Source: Talpa occidentalis (lineage: Eukaryota > Chordata > Mammalia > Eulipotyphla > Talpidae). Taken from it: a stretch of 64,000 nt of DNA. The position numbers and the translations under genes are program-made. The notes under the pieces are model-generated. The model was not told the DNA's origin. It saw only the letters and a program-made list of their open reading frames with translations, and did not search any database. This document shows positions 21,310 through 31,194 of the stretch, piece by piece. Each line of letters opens with the position of its first letter. Position 1 is the stretch's first letter. The DNA is taken from NCBI RefSeq assembly GCF_014898055.3, contig NW_023601433.1, positions 83,771,106-83,835,105 of the forward strand. The letters run 5' to 3'.

Positions 21310-21639
21310 CTTGCACAGTTATTTTAAAGGTCCAGCTTAATAAATTCTCACCAATGCACACAACCATGTAATCACCACCTAGATGAAGCTATAGAAACAT
21401 CCTGTGCCCACAAGACCCCTGTGCCCTACACCCTAGGTTCTCTAATCTCCAGATGTACCCCAGTTAATAGGGCCACTACTCTGACTTGTATGTTATCATT
21501 GAGTTGTTCGGTCTGTTCTTGAACCTGGTGTGAGTGGACCCGGAGGAGTACCTACTCATTTAAATTTGGCTTTTTTCACCCATGCTACTGTGAGACTCCT
21601 GTTTATGCTTTTTTTTATACACAGCTATTCTTCTTGGAC
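21310..21639 (-). repeat. L1 fragment, antisense
   Basis: TTATTTTAAAGGTCCAGCTT, ACACAACCATGTAATCACCA and TAGAAACATCCTGTGCCCAC recapitulate the antisense L1M motif of cytoskeleton-free 3' sequence seen genome-wide (tail of old L1). No open frame. Confidence 0.6.
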
Positions 21640-22310
21640 CTTAATGCTTCTCCTTCAACCCTACAGCATCCAACAGGTTTACCTCTGATATCTTCTCCCC
21701 ACCTCCACTGCACCCCAGAGGTCAGGCAGCCATTGTATCTCACCTGGACAGTTTCAGCTGCCTCCTCACTGGTGTCCCTTCCTCCACTCTCCACCCACAG
21801 CCACTCGGCTCTCCAGGAAGCAGGAGGATCAATCCTTTAAACCTAAGTCCAATCAAACCATCCCCTGCTTCCAGGTTTTCATCGAGTCACAGTGCCACCA
21901 CCTCCTGGCCCCAAGGCCTGTGGATCTGGCCCAGCCAACCAGACCCCTGTCCCCGTGACCTCTCAGCTCCATTCATACCAGCTTTTCTGTGCCCTCTGCC
22001 TAGAAGGCTTATGATCTAGCTAATGCCTCCTCTTCCACTATTTCCCAGCAAAGCCTTCCAGAACACACACACGATCCACCTCTCACTGATATCTTGTCCC
22101 CATGTTATAGTCTCTTGGATCCCCCAGTATTTCTCTTCCTACATCTTTCCACACTTTATAATCATATATGTATGTGAATAATTTAATAACTCTCTCTTCC
22201 CTGCTATATCATAAACTCCTAAAGTTAGAGTCTGGGAGGACCCCCTGCAGGCCCAAGGCACCACAGGTACTTAAAAAATATTTGTGTCAAGTATGAATGA
22301 ATAAATGCTC
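21640..22310 (+). repeat. L2 LINE, long 3' fragment
   Basis: About 670 bp follow L2 order: CTGCCTCCTCACTGGTGTCC, TTTTCTGTGCCCTCTGCCTA, CAAAGCCTTCCAGAACACAC and the terminus TGTCAAGTATGAATGAATAA. This is the longest L2 fossil in the window. Confidence 0.75.
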
Positions 22311-22513
22311 TATTTTTTCCAAGCTTGGGGCTTAACCCCTTTCTAGTTATACAATCGCAGCTAAACTTGTCGCTGGAGCACCATGCAGCCAATTCTGGGG
22401 GCTACATGTGAACTTATTTTATTGGATACAAAGCCTTCATTTTCCACCCAAAATTCAAGCAAGGGCTTGATAAATTGCAACTAGTAAGACTGTGAAAGTT
22501 AAAATATAATTTA

Positions 22514-22757
22514 AGGGACAGCCTAAGGGTTAAGTCTCAGCGCTGTCACATCTATGGCCTAAGTTCGATCTCCAGCCAAGGAGCTGACCCACATGGCGCA
22601 GCAGACCTTTCCTGTCTCGCCCGCTGCTCCCCTCAGCAGTGTACTTCAGTAGATCTGCCTGTTCTGCTCCCCACTTTCTCTGGTGAATCCTCTCAGCTCC
22701 ACACTTTGGTCTACACCCTAATTCTTCAACACAAAAATAAAAACTAAAAAAGGGTAG
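22514..22757 (+). mobile_element. tRNA-derived SINE, copy 6, degenerate head
   Basis: The head is decayed (GGGACAGCCTAAGGGTTAAG in place of the usual GGGCCTCCCTGG). The spacer is type B, the B box reads GTTCGATCTCC, and the body GCTGCTCCCCTCAGCAGTGT is intact. Part of the (CTGTCT)CTGGTG region is shortened and no clear target duplication is seen. Confidence 0.88.
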
Positions 22758-22799
22758 AATATAGTCTCAGGATGGTCCACTGGGCTTGGACATCGGTGA

Positions 22800-23040
22800 T
22801 GAAAACAATAGGAGCTGTTTTACTGAGCACTGCCACCGACTATGTAGTGTGCACTGTGTGAGTGTGTGTGTGTTTGTGTGTATAATATACACTGCTTATA
22901 ACGTGCGTGAGTTAATACATTCTTCTGGAATGAGAACTGACCAGACACCAGCACTTTTCTAGGTTCTGGGAATACACAGTGAGGAAGACAGACAAGGATC
23001 TGCCCTTGAGTTGACAGTCTACAAATCTCTATCATTAAGA
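22800..23040 (-). repeat. L2 LINE 3' end, antisense, with (GT)n
   Basis: TTTACTGAGCACTGCC and, after a (GT)n tract at about 22855-22882, CAGCACTTTTCTAGGTTCTG and GGATCTGCCCTTGAGTTGAC fit reverse L2. The microsatellite appears to have expanded inside it. Confidence 0.55.
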
Positions 23041-23291
23041 AGAAACTGACCATAGCTGTTCTCCATGCATTGACTTTACATCACTACTCCCACACCTGCC
23101 CAATCAAAAAATGCAGTATATATCACACACTGTATGTTGGTTTTGAAATAAAAACTTGAGGAATAATGGTCAAATCCCCTCAACTCCATCCCTGATGCCC
23201 CTCAAAATCTTCAGCAGAAGAAAGGAAAAATCAAGTGGGCGTTTGGAAGACACACATTAAATAGAGGTAGGTGCTTTCTCTATAAACCAAC

Positions 23292-23321
<30 letters not shown>
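23292..23321. repeat. (CA)n microsatellite
   Basis: About 15 uninterrupted CA units. Confidence 0.95.
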
Positions 23322-23322
<1 letters not shown>

Positions 23323-23339
23323 CAATTATACCTCAGGAA

Positions 23340-23635
23340 GCAGAGCTAATGGAAGCTAGATTGATTCAAAGATAACAATTAGGGAACAATTTTAATCCCT
23401 GCTGTGATTGAGACACACAGTTTATTTTTAATTTGTATCCATAATAAAAAATAATAATTAAAAGGGCTGACAAATCACAGCTTTTGCTGAGAAATTAGAT
23501 TTACACTGCCCATCTTCACCCCATCACAAATGAGATCCTCTTTCCTGCCTCCACCCCTTCTGCGGGCACAGCTCCGCCACGACTTGATATTGCCCGGGAA
23601 CCACAGACCCCATTTTAAATATAGAGATTCATTAA
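23340..23635. promoter_or_regulatory. AT-rich conserved-looking block
   Basis: It contains paired SOX-type words (AACAATTAGGGAACAATTTT), TGACAAATCACAG, several TAAT/ATTA cores and ATTCATTAATTAACGG. No repeat is recognised. Typical of developmental enhancers, but inferred from motif density only. Confidence 0.35.
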
Positions 23636-23639
23636 TTAA

Positions 23640-23810
23640 CGGAGATGGGAAGTGAACTTTTTCAGCATCTGCTATGTGCCAGGTATTATGCTAGATATGT
23701 TCACTTAGATTATTTCATTTAACCCTCGTGGCAATTCTGGAAAAGAGAACATTTGCAGAAACAGACATGGAGCTGCTCGTGGGAGGTCACGTGCTCACCT
23801 ATGACACCCG
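23640..23810 (-). repeat. MIR SINE, antisense
   Basis: ATCTGCTATGTGCCAGGTAT, TTATTTCATTTAACCCTCGT and GAGGTCACGTGCTCACC follow the reverse MIR consensus. Confidence 0.7.
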
Positions 23811-24047
23811 CACGTGTGACCTGAAGTCGGCCTGGGCAGATTCGCTCCTCACTTTACCACCCCGGCTGGGTGTTGAGCTTTTGTCCTCAATAGAGGTGTT
23901 GCCTCACCCACAACAGATTTTATGCCAATTTTTATTTCAATGCCAAGTCTGGAGCTTGAAAGCAAGAGGTAGGAGGAAGCCTTGCTGGGTTCATGGTCTG
24001 AGGCTCTGGTTGATTCCCTGGTGAGTCAACCATTATTAGGAAATAAG

Positions 24048-24228
24048 TCAGGGAGGGAGGAGGAAGAAAAGAAAGAAGAAGAGGGGCAGAGGAGGAAGAA
24101 GACAGGAGGAAGACGCGGAGGAGGAAGAGGAAAATTAGAGCAGGAGGAGAAAGCAGTGAAGAAAGGGGACAAAGACAGGAAATTAGAGAAAAGGAGGAGG
24201 AGGGAAGGAAGCCAGGACAGGAGAGGAC
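24048..24228. repeat. Homopurine (GGAGGAAGA)n-type tract
   Basis: About 180 bp are almost entirely A and G on this strand, built from GAGGA and GAAGA words. Such tracts can form triplex DNA. The Glu/Arg/Lys-rich open frame crossing it (23982-24383) is a by-product. Confidence 0.85.
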
Positions 24229-24691
24229 CCTCCCAGCACCCCCTGCCACCCACCGTCCCGGCCCCCTTCATCTCTGCACGCTGGCACCGGGGCTTCCTCC
24301 TCCACGAAGACTTCCATAAAGTTCCTCCCCAGCTGAAAACCACTCTCCTCCCTGACTCTCCAGTGTTGGTTTCTTACCCCTGATTCCCTACTCCTGAGGC
24401 CATGGTTATTTGTGCACCTGTGTACTCCCCAGCTAGCCCAGAAGCACCCCAAAGATAGGAACCAACTCTACTTCCTCCCAGGGTGGGGGGCACGAAGCTC
24501 ATGTCTTCCTCTGGGGGTCCTTTTCTTTCCTCCTGACACCTTCCTCTTCAGCCCATCTGTTTCATGGTCAAACTACTGTTTGAATGCACTGGAGAAGGAA
24601 GAGAAATAATAACAGGAATAGGGGAACCATCCTGATACCAGTTTCCAGTTGCAGAGAGCCCACCAGTGAGCCACAGCAAGTCACTTGAGTC

Positions 24692-24912
24692 CATGGTGTC
24701 ATGGAGGCTCTGCCACGGAACCAGCTGTGTTCACATCCCAGGCCTGCCGCTCACCAGCTGTGTCACCTTAGCCAAGACCCTTAACCTTTCTGTGCCTCAA
24801 CTTCCCATCTGTAACAGGGTTGCCGAGGGTGCTGAGTGAGATAATGCACCCATAGCATTTCAGACAGAACCTAGCATGCAGTAAGTGCTCAGTAAATACA
24901 AGTTGTTGTTGT
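24692..24912 (+). repeat. MIR SINE, nearly full length
   Basis: GGAGGCTCTGCCACGG, ACCAGCTGTGTCACCTTAGC, TTTCTGTGCCTCAACTTCCC, then GCAGTAAGTGCTCAGTAAAT and a GTT/ATT tail follow MIR from its tRNA-related part to its 3' end. This is one of the best MIR copies here. Confidence 0.88.
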
Positions 24913-24949
24913 CGTTATTATTAATAACAGTTATTCCCCAGTTCCCAGA

Positions 24950-25110
24950 ACAATAACTGCAATTGTCCCTTACTGAGTTTACTGAGCCAAGTATGGTGCT
25001 GTGCCCTCTTACAGGCACAATTTCTTTCATCTTCCGAGCAACCTGATTATTGTTCAGCCATTTCACAAGTTCTCTCAGTTAAGTGGCAGGGCTAAGAATA
25101 AGATCCCAGA
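24950..25110 (-). repeat. MIR SINE, antisense
   Basis: TTACTGAGCCAAGTATGGTG, then AACCTGATTATTGTTCAGCC and AGTTAAGTGGCAGGGCTAAG fit reverse MIR. It lies tail-to-tail with the preceding MIR. Confidence 0.6.
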
Positions 25111-25129
25111 CAATGTCAAAGGATCAAAG

Positions 25130-26095
25130 TTCTTGTCCTGAAAGACAAGAAAGAAAAATGCCACCTGACGAGGCAGGGGATTGGACAAGATGACCCTACG
25201 CGAACCTCAGAAGTGCTGGAGTTGGGTGTGGCTCTCGCCTTAGAAGGTCCCCTGGTGCTGGTCCTGGTCAGAGGGGAGTGCCCAACTCAACCTCTGTCCT
25301 TGGTGCTGAAAGAGCCAATGCCCCTCTCAGACGCTCAGAAGCAGACCTGGATGGAGTCAGATGGCTCTCAGCATCTTTGAAGGCAGCATCTCTTTACATG
25401 ATACCTGCCTACTAATTCATTTGGACCCAAAGTACTGGTTTCAGTAATTTGCCAGGATTCCTCACATCTTGATCATCTAGAGGGGTCGACTCTGAATTCA
25501 GTCCCCCTTTACAATGTTTGCCAGGCAGCTGGTAACCTCTCAAACCTGTCCCATGTACATAGAGGGTGTCAGAGGTTGTGTTGTCCTGGAAGCTCAGCAT
25601 AGAAATGGCTCCAAGTCCCTCCCGGACAAAGGGAACATGCTGCCTATTCAAACCAGAGTGAGGAAGCCCTCATTCATAGATGAAATAGACATCTGCCTCC
25701 TTGATTGGATTTCAGAGGCAGTAGAGATTAGGACCTCAGAACCCAATATCATCCCCCCGCCCCAACTCAACCAATCAACTTCACTTTCTGGGGCAGGGGG
25801 AGACAAAGGTCAAGTGCAGGAGACAAAAGGTCTGTCTTGGGTCTTGTCTACGGTGTGAATGACTGATAGAATTCATCTCATGATGGGGGTGAGGTGGGGT
25901 GGGGTCAGCAGGACATGCATGCAAGTGTTTGGGAATTTGAGAAGCTCTGAATGGATGTTCTCACCACCGTGAGCAGGTGTGCAGAAAAGACCTCCCCTAG
26001 ATGCTTGGTCCCCGGAGGGTGATGTGCTAAGAAGAGGTCCTTTCTGCGGCCACTTCCTCACCGCGCAGTCCTCGGTCTGCCCTCTTCTCCCATCT
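25130..26095. other. Unassigned unique sequence
   Basis: No gene or repeat family recognised. Open frames up to about 115 codons (25514-25858) have no recognisable domain. Confidence 0.4.
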
Positions 26096-26099
26096 CCTT

Positions 26100-27170
26100 A
26101 TCCTCTCCTCCATATACACCCAACCACCTAAAATATGATATTTCTCTCCTCTTTAATCATCGTCTTTGGGGAGGTGCACTTAATTGATTACCATCCCAAC
26201 GGATAGATTTATTTGAGCTATTAAATTGCCACCTTTGTAGGTCAAAGTCAGTCAAATATAGGCAATTTCATATTACAACAGTAAAACAAATGCCCTGAGA
26301 CTTCACCGTCTTTCCAGAAACAAGATGTAAATTTCTGTTTCTGGAAAGGCCCCCTTAGTCAATTATCGCATGGAGCGGGGGGGGCTATAGAGAGGAGGGA
26401 CACGTCCCCTCATATTAAACCTCACAATAACATTTATGGACAACAAAACCAAAAAACACCCCCAATGTCCGTGTCCTCCTATTCAGCTATTTCTGAAGGA
26501 GAAAAAAGATATTCTCCTCACACTTAGCAACAAATTGGCTTAAATAATCTGCATCACCATCTCTTGTCTCCTCAGCTAATCATGTTGGTAAATGGTTGGT
26601 ATTTTTTTTCCCTGTGGCCACAGCTCAGGAGGAGGGGAGATGATGGCAGCCGGGTGAGGGAGGCGGGGGAGGAAAATGTTTTGTGATAGATGACTGATTC
26701 AAGAACGCCTTTGATATTCTTGGTTAACTTCCTCACAGCCACAGAGAAGTGGATTGGTCAGACAGCTCCCCCTGTGTGGCGCAAACAAGAAACATTAATT
26801 AAAAATAATTGCCACCCCCTCCCCAGAATTAAGAGTGTGATGTTCAGATTCATTTTAAGAAAGGTAATTTGATGCCAATAAATTACAATTATAAAAACTT
26901 CATTACAGTCAAGAGCAATCTATCCACCATTGTCCTAATTACACATTGTAGGAATAATGAATGCTAATGATTTAATGTACAATAATTACCACAATTGAAA
27001 AATAAAATATAATAATCACCATCGTTATTGTTATCAATAATACAGATATTTTGGCATGACTGATCTCTACTGAGGGCTGAGATAAAATTTCAGGGTTTTT
27101 TCCCCAATTAGAAACTCCTCCCTCTCTCTCCCCCAGCTCTATCTTTATTAAGACCAGACGTCTGCAGCAG
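26100..27170. promoter_or_regulatory. Large AT-rich conserved-element candidate (enhancer-like)
   Basis: This is over 1 kb of repeat-free, AT-rich sequence with dense transcription-factor cores. Seen directly: CCTTTGT at 26232-26238, CCTTTGAT (a TCF/LEF consensus) at 26708-26715, the homeodomain palindrome TTAATTAA at 26795-26802, and many TAAT/ATTA words (for example CTTAATTGATTACC near 26179 and CTAATGATTTAATG near 26963). A perfect 13-bp inverted repeat lies at 26310-26348. There is no open frame of note. Such composition is characteristic of developmental conserved non-coding elements. Conservation itself cannot be seen from a single sequence. Confidence 0.5.
26308..26350. other. Perfect 13-bp inverted repeat with 13-nt loop
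   Basis: CTTTCCAGAAACA (26310-26322) is exactly complementary to TGTTTCTGGAAAG (26336-26348) around a 13-nt loop. A G-T wobble and one more pair extend the stem to 15 if read as RNA. Each arm contains TTCNNGAA. It could be a paired protein site, a small hairpin, or chance. Confidence 0.6.
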
Positions 27171-27434
27171 AGAATGGAATTGTTTTGCTTCTTCTGAAGA
27201 GTCAGGGTTGAAGGGTGAGGTTCAAGTCTACTAGTCTCTGGCTATTAGATGACCTTTGATTTCTCCCTGAAAATCTTTTGGAATGGGAAGGAAAGGGAAG
27301 GCAATTATTCTGATGTGCAGACAGCCTTCTCATTTGACTGAAGTCACCCTTTAATTCTCTGTTGAAACCATCTATGACTTCCTACTGCAAAGAGAAAATC
27401 TCCAAAGTGTTCACAGAGTCGAGTTGTGCCAAGG
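27171..27434. other. Flank of the AT-rich element
   Basis: Unique sequence. A further TCF/LEF-type CCTTTGAT lies at 27253-27260. No repeat recognised. Confidence 0.35.
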
Positions 27435-27645
27435 AATGAGGACTCTGAAGCCAGGCTGTCAGGGTCAAGTCCCAGCTCCACCACCTGCCAGCTATAGAGA
27501 CTTTAACCAAATCTTCTGACATTTCTATGATTTTCCTTTCCTCCTTGCACAAAGGGGCTTAAAGTAATGTCTCCTTGGGGGTTTCATGATTCTCAGTGTC
27601 TTAATCCATGTAAAGTAGTGCCTGGCACATAGGAACTGCTCTAAA
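27435..27645 (+). repeat. MIR SINE
   Basis: GGACTCTGAAGCCAGGCTGT, CAGCTCCACCACCTGCC, a decayed centre, and GTAGTGCCTGGCACATAGGA follow MIR end to end on this strand. Confidence 0.8.
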
Positions 27646-27739
27646 ATCACGAACAAAGACATTTCTTGGGCATGCTTCTGCCTTTCCAGTCTTTTCTCTC
27701 CACCATGCTCCATCATCACACCCCTACGAAGCCTCAGCA

Positions 27740-28130
27740 GTCAACTCGTCATCCTTGAAGGATGGTCTGCATGCTCCTCCCTCCACTACGAGAGTGCTCC
27801 CCTCTGCTAAGCTCAGCATTCATGCTCTGCGAAGCCTCCCCACTCCTCCCAGCAACACCCACTCACCTCCCCCTCCCGCCTTTGTCTGTCCTACTATTCA
27901 CAGCTCTGCAAATCCAATCTCTTACCCTTTGTTTTGAATTAAAACTCTTTGTTTCTAGGTTTTACGATGTATATTCCCAAGTAAAAACTAGCAAAGGTAT
28001 CAAAAGCAAGAATCATATTTTTTGCCTTCTGTCTGTATTTCTCCCATCTCTACCCCACACTGTGTCTCGAATGAAGCTTACATGTTTGTTGAGTTTCACG
28101 AAGGCAAAAGAAAGTCTTCTTTACAAGGTG
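27740..28130 (+). repeat. Possible L2 fragment
   Basis: Pyrimidine-rich sequence with TTTGTCTGTCCTACTATTCA and a TGTTTGTTGAGTTTC ending hints at an L2 3' portion. The match is weak and may be coincidental. Confidence 0.3.
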
Positions 28131-28299
28131 TGTTGTTTATTTCTACAAGTAGTGTGTCCTCAGTAAAGGACAACTAGAAAATAAAGAAAAGTAAAAGGAA
28201 AGAAAGAATTTAAGTTGCATTCCCATAACCCAGAGAGGACCACTATTAATATGTCTAGTTCTGTTTTGTGTTTTACAAGGACTTTTAAACACAACTGTC

Positions 28300-28500
28300 T
28301 CAGGGAACTATAGATGTCGGTAATAGCAGATAATCTTACCTAGTACTTTTCATGAGTTTGTCCTATGTGAGATGGTAAGAATTATACTTGTGTTATTTTA
28401 TTTAATCCTCACAACCAGCTCTACAGGAGGGTACTGTAGGCCATGGCATCTCCAGTGTAGAGATGAGAAACTTGAGGTTTCGACAGCTCAGCCCTTTGGC
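28300..28500 (-). repeat. MIR SINE, antisense
   Basis: TTATTTTATTTAATCCTCAC, AACCAGCTCTACAGGAGGGT and AGATGAGAAACTTGAGGTTT follow reverse MIR. Confidence 0.7.
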
Positions 28501-28539
28501 CCCCAACCCCAGACCCCATCCTTTGTCTCTCTGTAGACA

Positions 28540-29310
28540 TTTTATCATGAGTATTTCCCATGCCACTAAATTATTTCAGTCTTTTGCACAGCGATCCATC
28601 TTATACACATCCTACCATTTATTCCATCCAGCCCCTCCAATTGGACATCTTGGTATATCATTTTTGGTTGGTATATCATTTTTCACCATAATAAACAAGC
28701 CTTTGAAATCCATCCTTACAGATCATTCCTTGTGCACATTCTGAATATTTCTGTAGGATGTCATCTTAAAAGTGGAATGATGGGGTCAGAAAAATGCCCC
28801 CATCTGCTTTGTTGAGATATCATTTACATACAATAAAACTCACCACTTCTAGGCGGACCAGGCAGTGTGTTTTGACAAGCTCCACACAACCACACTAGTA
28901 GTGACATAGAAGATTTCTTTCCCCCGGAAAACTGCCTCTTCAGGCTCATTCCATCTCCCCTCCGTGACGCTGGCCCTAAGCAGCGCAGGATCTGCTTTCT
29001 GGCTTCGGGTTTTCTTCCTCTAGAATTTCACACCAGCAGAATTATACATACAGTAAGGAGCCCTACACTTCTGACTTTTATGTTTCAGATTTGTCTACGT
29101 TGTGTCTATCAGCAGTTCATTCCTTTTTATTACTGAATAGTATTCCGTCGTGGACATACCACAATTTGGTGTCCACTCACTGATAGACGCTGGAGCTCTT
29201 TCTGGCTTAGAGCTGTTAGGAGCAAAACCATGATAAAAGTCAAAGCGCAGGTCTTTATGTAAGCTAGTTTCATTTCTTTTAGCAAATCCCTAGGAGGGGA
29301 ACTGTTAGAT
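28540..29310 (-). repeat. Antisense L1 3'-region fragments
   Basis: TTTCACCATAATAAACAAGC, then TTGTTGAGATATCATTTACA, CAATAAAACTCACCACTTC, TTTTTATTACTGAATAGTAT and CTAGGAGGGGAACTGTTAGA match the antisense 3' region of old L1s. The motif about the visiting base-pair change (AGTGGAATGATGGGGTCAG) appears twice in related form, so two fragments are probably joined. Confidence 0.75.
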
Positions 29311-29610
29311 CATAAATAATAAGTGTATATTTAACCACTGAGCTCTGGGAGGAGAAGGCACAGAAAAGGCACACCCAGCCTCTGCCTGGTGGTGTGGCTT
29401 AGACCAACCACTGCCTGGGAACCAGAAAGCCAGGTGCTCCTGCCCTTGCTGTGGATCCAGGCCCCGCCCACCTGGCACACCTGCCTGAACCCCATCTGCC
29501 TCTCCCCCAACACCTTGTCTCCCCACGTGACCATCTGCAGTGCCCACAAAGGGTTTCACAAATCCTGGGATCCATTGAGTGTAGGAGAATGACATTATCA
29601 TCATCTTATT
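29311..29610. other. Unassigned unique sequence
   Basis: No family recognised. It ends in a CATTATCATCATC stretch that was the insertion site of the next SINE. Confidence 0.4.
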
Positions 29611-29848
29611 TTTCTAAAAGATTTTATTTATTTATGCATACAAGAGCTGGGGTGCAGGCCAGAGGTACGGGGGTGAGAGGACTCACCAGAGACAGAGCGG
29701 GGAGCAGAACAGGTGGGATTACTGAAATGCACTGCTGAGGGGAGCTGCAGGGGAGACAGGAGAGGTCTGCTGCACCATGTGGGTAGCTCCCTGGCTGGGG
29801 ATGGAACTGGTGGTAGTGCTGAGACTTAACCCCTGGGCCACCAGGGAG
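29611..29848 (-). mobile_element. tRNA-derived SINE, copy 7, shortened spacer
   Basis: Antisense tail (AAAGATTTTATTTATTTATG), body and head (GGCCACCAGGGAGG). The spacer is a shortened type B form: the region holding the B box runs almost straight into AGACTTAACCCC, so the tRNA head is internally deleted. ATC-rich flanks (TATCATCATCTTA on the left, CTCATCATCATCATCAG on the right) probably form the target duplication but are simple repeats. Confidence 0.9.
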
Positions 29849-29989
29849 GGCTCATCATCATCATCAGCTTTAATCACAACCATCGCTCCCTCCAGGGCAG
29901 AAGACACTGCTTTGGGCCCCTGTGTACCCACAGGGGCCACCCCGCGTAAGGTGCCGGGTAAATAGTCACTCAGGACTGAGCCAACAAGA

Positions 29990-30115
29990 ACACATATTTT
30001 CAGAGTCGCTTTGGGACTGAGCGCTTTACAAGACGTACCTCCTTCAAGCCCCCAATCCAGCCAAATGGGCGCTATTTTTATTCCCACGTTCGAAAGGGAA
30101 AAGTGGGGTTCTGGA
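29990..30115 (-). repeat. MIR SINE, antisense
   Basis: GAGCGCTTTACAAGACGTAC, then GGGCGCTATTTTTATTCCCA and GAAAGGGAAAAGTGGGG fit the reverse MIR centre. It abuts the second CpG-rich block. Confidence 0.65.
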
Positions 30116-30119
30116 GGTG

Positions 30120-30740
30120 GAGGCTCCCCTTCAGGGTCACGCAGAGGGCGCCCGGCGGACCCCAGGCTGGAGCTCAGTGCCCTGGCACAGGGGTACAGTC
30201 TCGGGGTCTGGAGGCCGCAAGACGAAGCCGTGGGAGGGGGCGGCGGAGAGGGGGGCCTTGCCGTCGCCCCTGGGGGTGCGGAGGGAGGTAAAGACAGCCG
30301 GTGCGCTGGAGGGGAGGCGCGGGGGACCCCGCGCTCGCTCGCCGGCTGTGGGCGCCCTGCTTTCTGGCCCGGGAGAGGGGCTCGGGAGAATCGCTTCTGC
30401 GCGCACCTCTCGGAGGCGGGTGGAGCTGCAGGTGAGGACAGTGTAATTAAGACATTAAAAGGTGATTTCCAGAGACGCCCCCGCCCCCGGGCCGCGCGAT
30501 CGCCTCCTTGATGGGCCGCGGGGAACGCGAGCAGCCGCGGTGCCCGCGCGCCCCCAGCGCCGCGCCCTCCAGCCAGGGCGGGTGCGGGTCGCTCCCCGGG
30601 GCGCAGGGGACGCCTCCGGCCGCCTGGACTTGAGGGGAGTTCCCGGGGGAGGGCGAGGGTGAGAGCCAGGACTCCCGCCCCCGCCCCGCCCGCCTGCGCT
30701 TTCCCACGCTTCTTCCCCCTCTCGCGCCCCCTAAGTGAGA
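30120..30740. promoter_or_regulatory. Second CpG island
   Basis: About 600 bp of GC-rich, CpG-dense sequence (for example GCGCGCCCCCAGCGCCGCGC near 30544). It is interrupted at 30440-30470 by the AT-rich GTGTAATTAAGACATTAAAA, an ATTA-containing insert standing out from its surroundings. Long frames on both strands, including 353 codons at 29719-30780 minus, run through a SINE and give Arg/Pro/Ala-rich peptides, so I reject them as genes. Promoter or developmental regulatory role is plausible. Confidence 0.75.
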
Positions 30741-30779
30741 GGTGACAGGCGCTCTTTAGGTCTCCTCCGAGGCCCCCCA

Positions 30780-30960
30780 CTTTGACTCTCCATTTCCCCC
30801 CTATTCCCCTTCCAAGCTCAATGTCAGCTTCTGTTTCTGTTTCTCTCTTTGCTCACCAGTCACCTGTCTGTCTGTCTCTCTCTGTCTGTCTCTCCCCATC
30901 CCCATACCTGTCCCCAGGTTTCTGTCTCCCTCTCTCCTGTTTCCTTCCAGCCCCAAAATT
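30780..30960. repeat. CTGTCTCT-rich low-complexity tract
   Basis: Pyrimidine-rich sequence built from TCTGTTTCT and CTGTCTGTCTCT words flanks the CpG island, similar in kind to 1385-1480 on the other strand. Confidence 0.7.
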
Positions 30961-31194
30961 CTTACCCCTGGGCCTGGAAAAAGGAGCACACAGACCATCC
31001 TTACACCTGCAAGAGATGCAAGACCCACCCCACCTCCACCTCCTGCTCCCACCAGCTCTGCTGGGGCAGGTCCTGGCACCGCCCAGTGTGAGCCCTGCCA
31101 GTCGGGAGCAATAGCTTTATTACACCCACTTGGATGCCACCTGGAAGCTGCCCAGGAATGAAGCATGGGTGAAAGGTGGGCAGGTCTCAGTTGA
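30961..31194. other. Unassigned sequence
   Basis: Unique, pyrimidine-biased sequence with no family recognised; it leads into the minisatellite. Confidence 0.35.

Noticed and set aside
23982..24383. 133-codon Glu/Lys/Arg-rich frame
   Set aside because: It is produced by the homopurine tract.
29719..30780. 353-codon open frame on the minus strand
   Set aside because: It runs from a CpG island into a SINE at 29719-29848, and has no recognisable fold. Composition explains its length.
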